Shown piece by piece: positions 13,756-16,417 of a stretch of DNA of 16,417 bases. The DNA is from CALHVX01 sp964640725. Its GTDB lineage: Bacteria; Pseudomonadota; Gammaproteobacteria; Pseudomonadales; Azotimanducaceae. The position numbers were made by a program, and so were the translations under genes. The first letter of the stretch is position 1. Each line of letters begins with the position of its first letter. The stretch covers positions 1 to 16,417 of the forward strand of contig CAZXIJ010000053.1 in the NCBI GenBank assembly GCA_964640725.1. The letters run 5' to 3'. Below the pieces are notes generated by a model that saw only the letters and a list, made by a program, of their open reading frames with translations, searched no databases and was not told where the DNA came from.

Positions 13756-15120
13756 GTGCCGTTTATCCCGCACACGCCGGAAGAAGTAACGCAAATGCTG
13801 GCCGTGATCGGCGCAGACAGCATTGACGACCTGTTCGACGAGATTCCCGAGCACCTTCGGATCGCGGGCCTCGCCCAAACGCCGCCGGGCATCAGTGAGC
13901 TGGCATTGCTCCAGCAGCTGAGCGAGCGCGCGGCGCAGGACGATGCCGGCCCGTGCTTTCTGGGGGCGGGCGCCTACGACCACCACATCCCGGCAGCGGT
14001 TTGGGACCTGACCGCCCGGGGGGAGTTCATGACCGCCTATACGCCTTATCAGGCGGAGGCGAGTCAGGGCACCCTGCAGCTGATCTACGAGTACCAGTCG
14101 ATGATGGCCGGGCTGACGGCCATGGATGTCTCCAACGCCTCGGTTTACGACGGCGCCTCCGGGCTGGGCGAGGCGGTGCTCATGGCGCAGCGCGCCAACC
14201 GCAAAAACAAGACCGGGCGCATTCTGGCCGCGCCCACCGTGCACCCGCTGTACCTCGAGGCCGCCGGCAACATCGTCCGTAACCAGGGCATCGCCCTCGA
14301 GACGCTGCCCATGGCCGCGAACGGCACCCTCGATCTCGATGCGCTGCGCGCTGTCGAAGAGGCGCCGGCGGCGATCGTCGTGCAGCAGCCCAACTTCTTC
14401 GGCGGCTTTGAAGACGTTGACGCCATCACCGACTGGGCGGCGGAGCGCGGCACCCTGGTCATTGGCGTCGTCAACCCGCTGTCCCTGGCAGTGTTGGCGC
14501 CGCCGGGGGAATGGGGCACCAACGGCGCCGACATCGCCTGTGGCGATGGACAGCCCTTCGGCATACCGATGGCCAGCGGCGGGCCGTCCTTTGGCTTCAT
14601 CTGCTGTCGCCAGGCCTACGTTCGGCAGATGCCCGGGCGAATCATTGGCCGCACGGAAGATACGGACGGGCAGGTCGGCTACGCCCTGACCCTGCAGGCC
14701 CGGGAGCAACATATTCGCCGCAACAAGGCGACCTCGAACATCTGCACCAACCAGGGCTTGCTGGTGACCGCCGCGACCATTCACCTGAGCCTGTTGGGCA
14801 ACGAAGGCCTGACCCAGGCAGCGCTTGCGAGCGCCAGCAAAACGCGGCAGCTGGTCGCGGCGCTGACGCAGATCGACGGCGTCAGCCGCCGCTTTGCCGA
14901 CGGCTACTTTCACGAATGCGTCCTTGAGCTGCCGGTACCGGTTGCGCAGGTGATGCCCGCGCTGCTCGACGCCGGCCTGGTGCCCGGGCTCGACCTGGGC
15001 GATTACTTCGAGTCCATGGATCGCTGCCTGCTGGTTTGCGCGACAGAAAAGCGCACGGAGCAGGAGATTGCTGCTTTCGCGACGGCCCTGGCGAGCGTGT
15101 TGATGGAGGCGGCGGCATGA
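13756..15120 (+). CDS. gcvPA: Glycine dehydrogenase (decarboxylating) subunit 1, GcvPA
   Basis: Alpha subunit of the two-subunit P protein, which decarboxylates glycine and loads the aminomethyl group onto GcvH. It corresponds to the N-terminal half of single-chain GcvP. The 454-residue product has family segments FIPHTPEEVTQMLAVIGADS (3-22), FLGAGAYDHHIPAAVWDL (68-85), FMTAYTPYQAEASQGTLQLI (91-110) and NASVYDGASGLGEA (127-140). The start codon is GTG, backed by an AGGAGG site. The stop overlaps the gcvPB ATG by four bases (ATGA), which fits equal production of the two subunits. This split form is common in Gram-positives, thermophiles and some gammaproteobacteria, whereas E. coli and Pseudomonas have a fused protein. 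Confidence 0.96.
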   Translation: MPFIPHTPEEVTQMLAVIGADSIDDLFDEIPEHLRIAGLAQTPPGISELALLQQLSERAAQDDAGPCFLGAGAYDHHIPAAVWDLTARGEFMTAYTPYQAEASQGTLQLIYEYQSMMAGLTAMDVSNASVYDGASGLGEAVLMAQRANRKNKTGRILAAPTVHPLYLEAAGNIVRNQGIALETLPMAANGTLDLDALRAVEEAPAAIVVQQPNFFGGFEDVDAITDWAAERGTLVIGVVNPLSLAVLAPPGEWGTNGADIACGDGQPFGIPMASGGPSFGFICCRQAYVRQMPGRIIGRTEDTDGQVGYALTLQAREQHIRRNKATSNICTNQGLLVTAATIHLSLLGNEGLTQAALASASKTRQLVAALTQIDGVSRRFADGYFHECVLELPVPVAQVMPALLDAGLVPGLDLGDYFESMDRCLLVCATEKRTEQEIAAFATALASVLMEAAA

Positions 15121-16417
15121 AGACCCTGTTCGAACAGAGCATGCCTCGCCGCGGTGCCCAGGCCCAGCATGTGGGCGCGCCGGTCGCCAGCGCCGCTGAG
15201 TTGTCTGACCTGCCGGATCATGTGCTGCGCCGTCGACCTGCGCAGCTGCCGGAGGTTTCCGAGCTGCAGGTGGTGCGTCATTTCACCAACCTGTCGCAGC
15301 GTAACTTCAGCATCGACACGCAGTTCTACCCGCTCGGGTCCTGCACTATGAAATACAACCCGCGAGGCGCGCACAAGGCGGCCATGCTGCCGGGGTTCCT
15401 GGGCCGGCACCCGCTGGCGCCAGAGTCCGTCAGCCAGGGCTACCTCGCCTGCCTGCATGACCTCCAGGAGCTGCTGAAAGACGTCACCGGTATGCAGGGC
15501 GTGTCCCTGACGCCGATGGCGGGCGCCCAGGGCGAGTTTGCCGGCGTGGCGATGATTCGCGCCTACCACGACGCGCGCGGCGATCATGAGCGGCGCGAGA
15601 TTCTGGTGCCGAATGCGGCCCACGGCACCAACCCGGCGACCGCGGTGATGTGCGGCTACCAGGTGCGGGAAGTGCCGGTAGATGCCAGCGGCGATGTCGA
15701 CCTGGAAGCCCTGAAGGCGGCGGTCGGCCCACAGACTGCCGGGCTGATGATGACCAATCCGAGTACCTGTGGCGTGTTCGAACGGCAGGTCGAAGACATC
15801 GCGAAGACCGTGCACGACGCCGGTGGCTTGCTGTATTACGACGGCGCCAACCTGAATGCGATCCTCGGTCAGGCCCGTCCCGGCGACATGGGCTTTGACG
15901 TGCTGCACATGAACCTGCACAAGACCTTTGCCACCCCGCATGGCGGCGGTGGTCCGGGGGCAGGTCCGGTCGGCGTCTCCGAGCGCCTGCTGCCGCACCT
16001 GCCAACGCCTACGGTTGCCCGGGAACAGATCGACGGCGAGTATCGCTATCGCTGGTTTACCAAAGACGATCTGCCCGGAACCATCGGCCGGCTCTCCGGT
16101 TACATGGGCAATGCCGGCATCCTGCTGCGCGCGCTCGCTTACGGTCGCTTGCTCGGCGCCGAAGGGCTGCAGCGCGTGGGCGAGTACGCTACGCTCAACG
16201 CCAACTACATGGCGGCGCGCCTCAAGAGCGCCGGCTTTGCCCTGGCTTACCCGGAACGTCGGGCCACCCACGAGTTCATCGTGTCCTTCAAGAAAGAAGC
16301 GCAGGAGCTCGGCGTAACAGCCATGGACTTCGCCAAGCGCATGCTCGACTACGGCATGCACTCGCCCACGACCTACTTCCCGCTGCTGATTCCCGAGTGC
16401 TGGCTCATCGAGCCGAC
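15117..16417 (+). CDS. gcvPB: Glycine dehydrogenase (decarboxylating) subunit 2, GcvPB (C-terminal end cut by window edge)
   Basis: Beta subunit of the split P protein, carrying the PLP-binding lysine. The frame is open for 433 codons to the window edge; the family is usually about 480-490 residues, so roughly 50 are missing. Recognisable segments are FSIDTQFYPLGSCTMKYNPR (64-83), SLTPMAGAQGEFAG, NAAHGTNPATAVMCGY, MTNPSTCGVFE and YYDGANLNAILG. Lys269 in MNLHKTFATPHGGGGPG is the expected Schiff-base lysine, and the glycine run after it is the usual loop. Translation is coupled to gcvPA by a four-base overlap. No frameshift or internal stop is seen. Confidence 0.96.
   Translation, partial: MKTLFEQSMPRRGAQAQHVGAPVASAAELSDLPDHVLRRRPAQLPEVSELQVVRHFTNLSQRNFSIDTQFYPLGSCTMKYNPRGAHKAAMLPGFLGRHPLAPESVSQGYLACLHDLQELLKDVTGMQGVSLTPMAGAQGEFAGVAMIRAYHDARGDHERREILVPNAAHGTNPATAVMCGYQVREVPVDASGDVDLEALKAAVGPQTAGLMMTNPSTCGVFERQVEDIAKTVHDAGGLLYYDGANLNAILGQARPGDMGFDVLHMNLHKTFATPHGGGGPGAGPVGVSERLLPHLPTPTVAREQIDGEYRYRWFTKDDLPGTIGRLSGYMGNAGILLRALAYGRLLGAEGLQRVGEYATLNANYMAARLKSAGFALAYPERRATHEFIVSFKKEAQELGVTAMDFAKRMLDYGMHSPTTYFPLLIPECWLIEP

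Noticed and set aside
13741..14913. Open frame of 390 codons on the minus strand
   Set aside because: Shadow of gcvPA in GC-rich DNA; no family resemblance and no ribosome site.
15003..16361. Open frame of 452 codons on the minus strand
   Set aside because: Antisense to gcvPA and gcvPB, which have conserved motifs throughout; no domain is visible in the antisense product.
1..16417. CRISPR array, insertion sequence, integron, prophage, toxin-antitoxin or defence genes
   Set aside because: No regularly spaced repeats, transposase or integrase motifs, terminal inverted repeats or target-site duplications were seen; every long stretch is explained by a core gene.

Overview
The window is a dense, GC-rich stretch of bacterial chromosome that almost certainly comes from a gammaproteobacterium outside the Enterobacterales. 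The evidence is the gene order zapB-like - zapA - ssrS (6S RNA) - fau on one strand, back to back with ygfB - pepP - ubi - gcvT - gcvH on the other, plus an E. coli-type SerA with an ACT domain. The glycine decarboxylase is split into GcvPA and GcvPB, unlike the single GcvP of E. coli and Pseudomonas. I cannot name the genus from sequence alone. No tRNA, rRNA, CRISPR array, insertion sequence, phage gene or integrase is visible, and nearly all the DNA is coding.

Layout from left to right. Positions 1-1160 hold serA (minus, last residues cut off), divergent from an FAD-linked D-2-hydroxyglutarate dehydrogenase (1231-2604). At 2663-4427 are two divergent genes of the DJ-1/PfpI superfamily: an isonitrile-hydratase-like enzyme and a GlxA-type AraC regulator. 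rpiA (minus) and ilvA (plus) are divergent at 4438-6719. A minus-strand group follows: def, fau, 6S RNA, zapA and a short coiled-coil gene (6752-8886). From 9011 to the end everything is on the plus strand: ygfB, pepP and a UbiH/UbiF-family hydroxylase in overlapping reading frames, then gcvT, gcvH, gcvPA and gcvPB (gcvPB cut off by the window edge).

Two functional themes stand out. The first is serine, glycine and one-carbon metabolism: SerA makes the serine precursor, the neighbouring dehydrogenase removes the D-2-hydroxyglutarate that SerA can make, the glycine cleavage system feeds methylene-tetrahydrofolate, and Fau recycles 5-formyl-tetrahydrofolate. The second is growth and division housekeeping: 6S RNA, ZapA and its coiled-coil partner, peptide deformylase, aminopeptidase P and ubiquinone synthesis.

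The whole window looks like an expanded version of the E. coli block rpiA - serA - fau - ssrS - zapA - ygfB - pepP - ubiH - ubiI - gcvT - gcvH - gcvP. Relative to that block, extra genes lie between serA and rpiA and between rpiA and fau, one ubiquinone hydroxylase is absent, and gcvP is split. The only part that looks accessory is the DJ-1/PfpI enzyme-regulator pair. I see no clear sign of a wholly new system.
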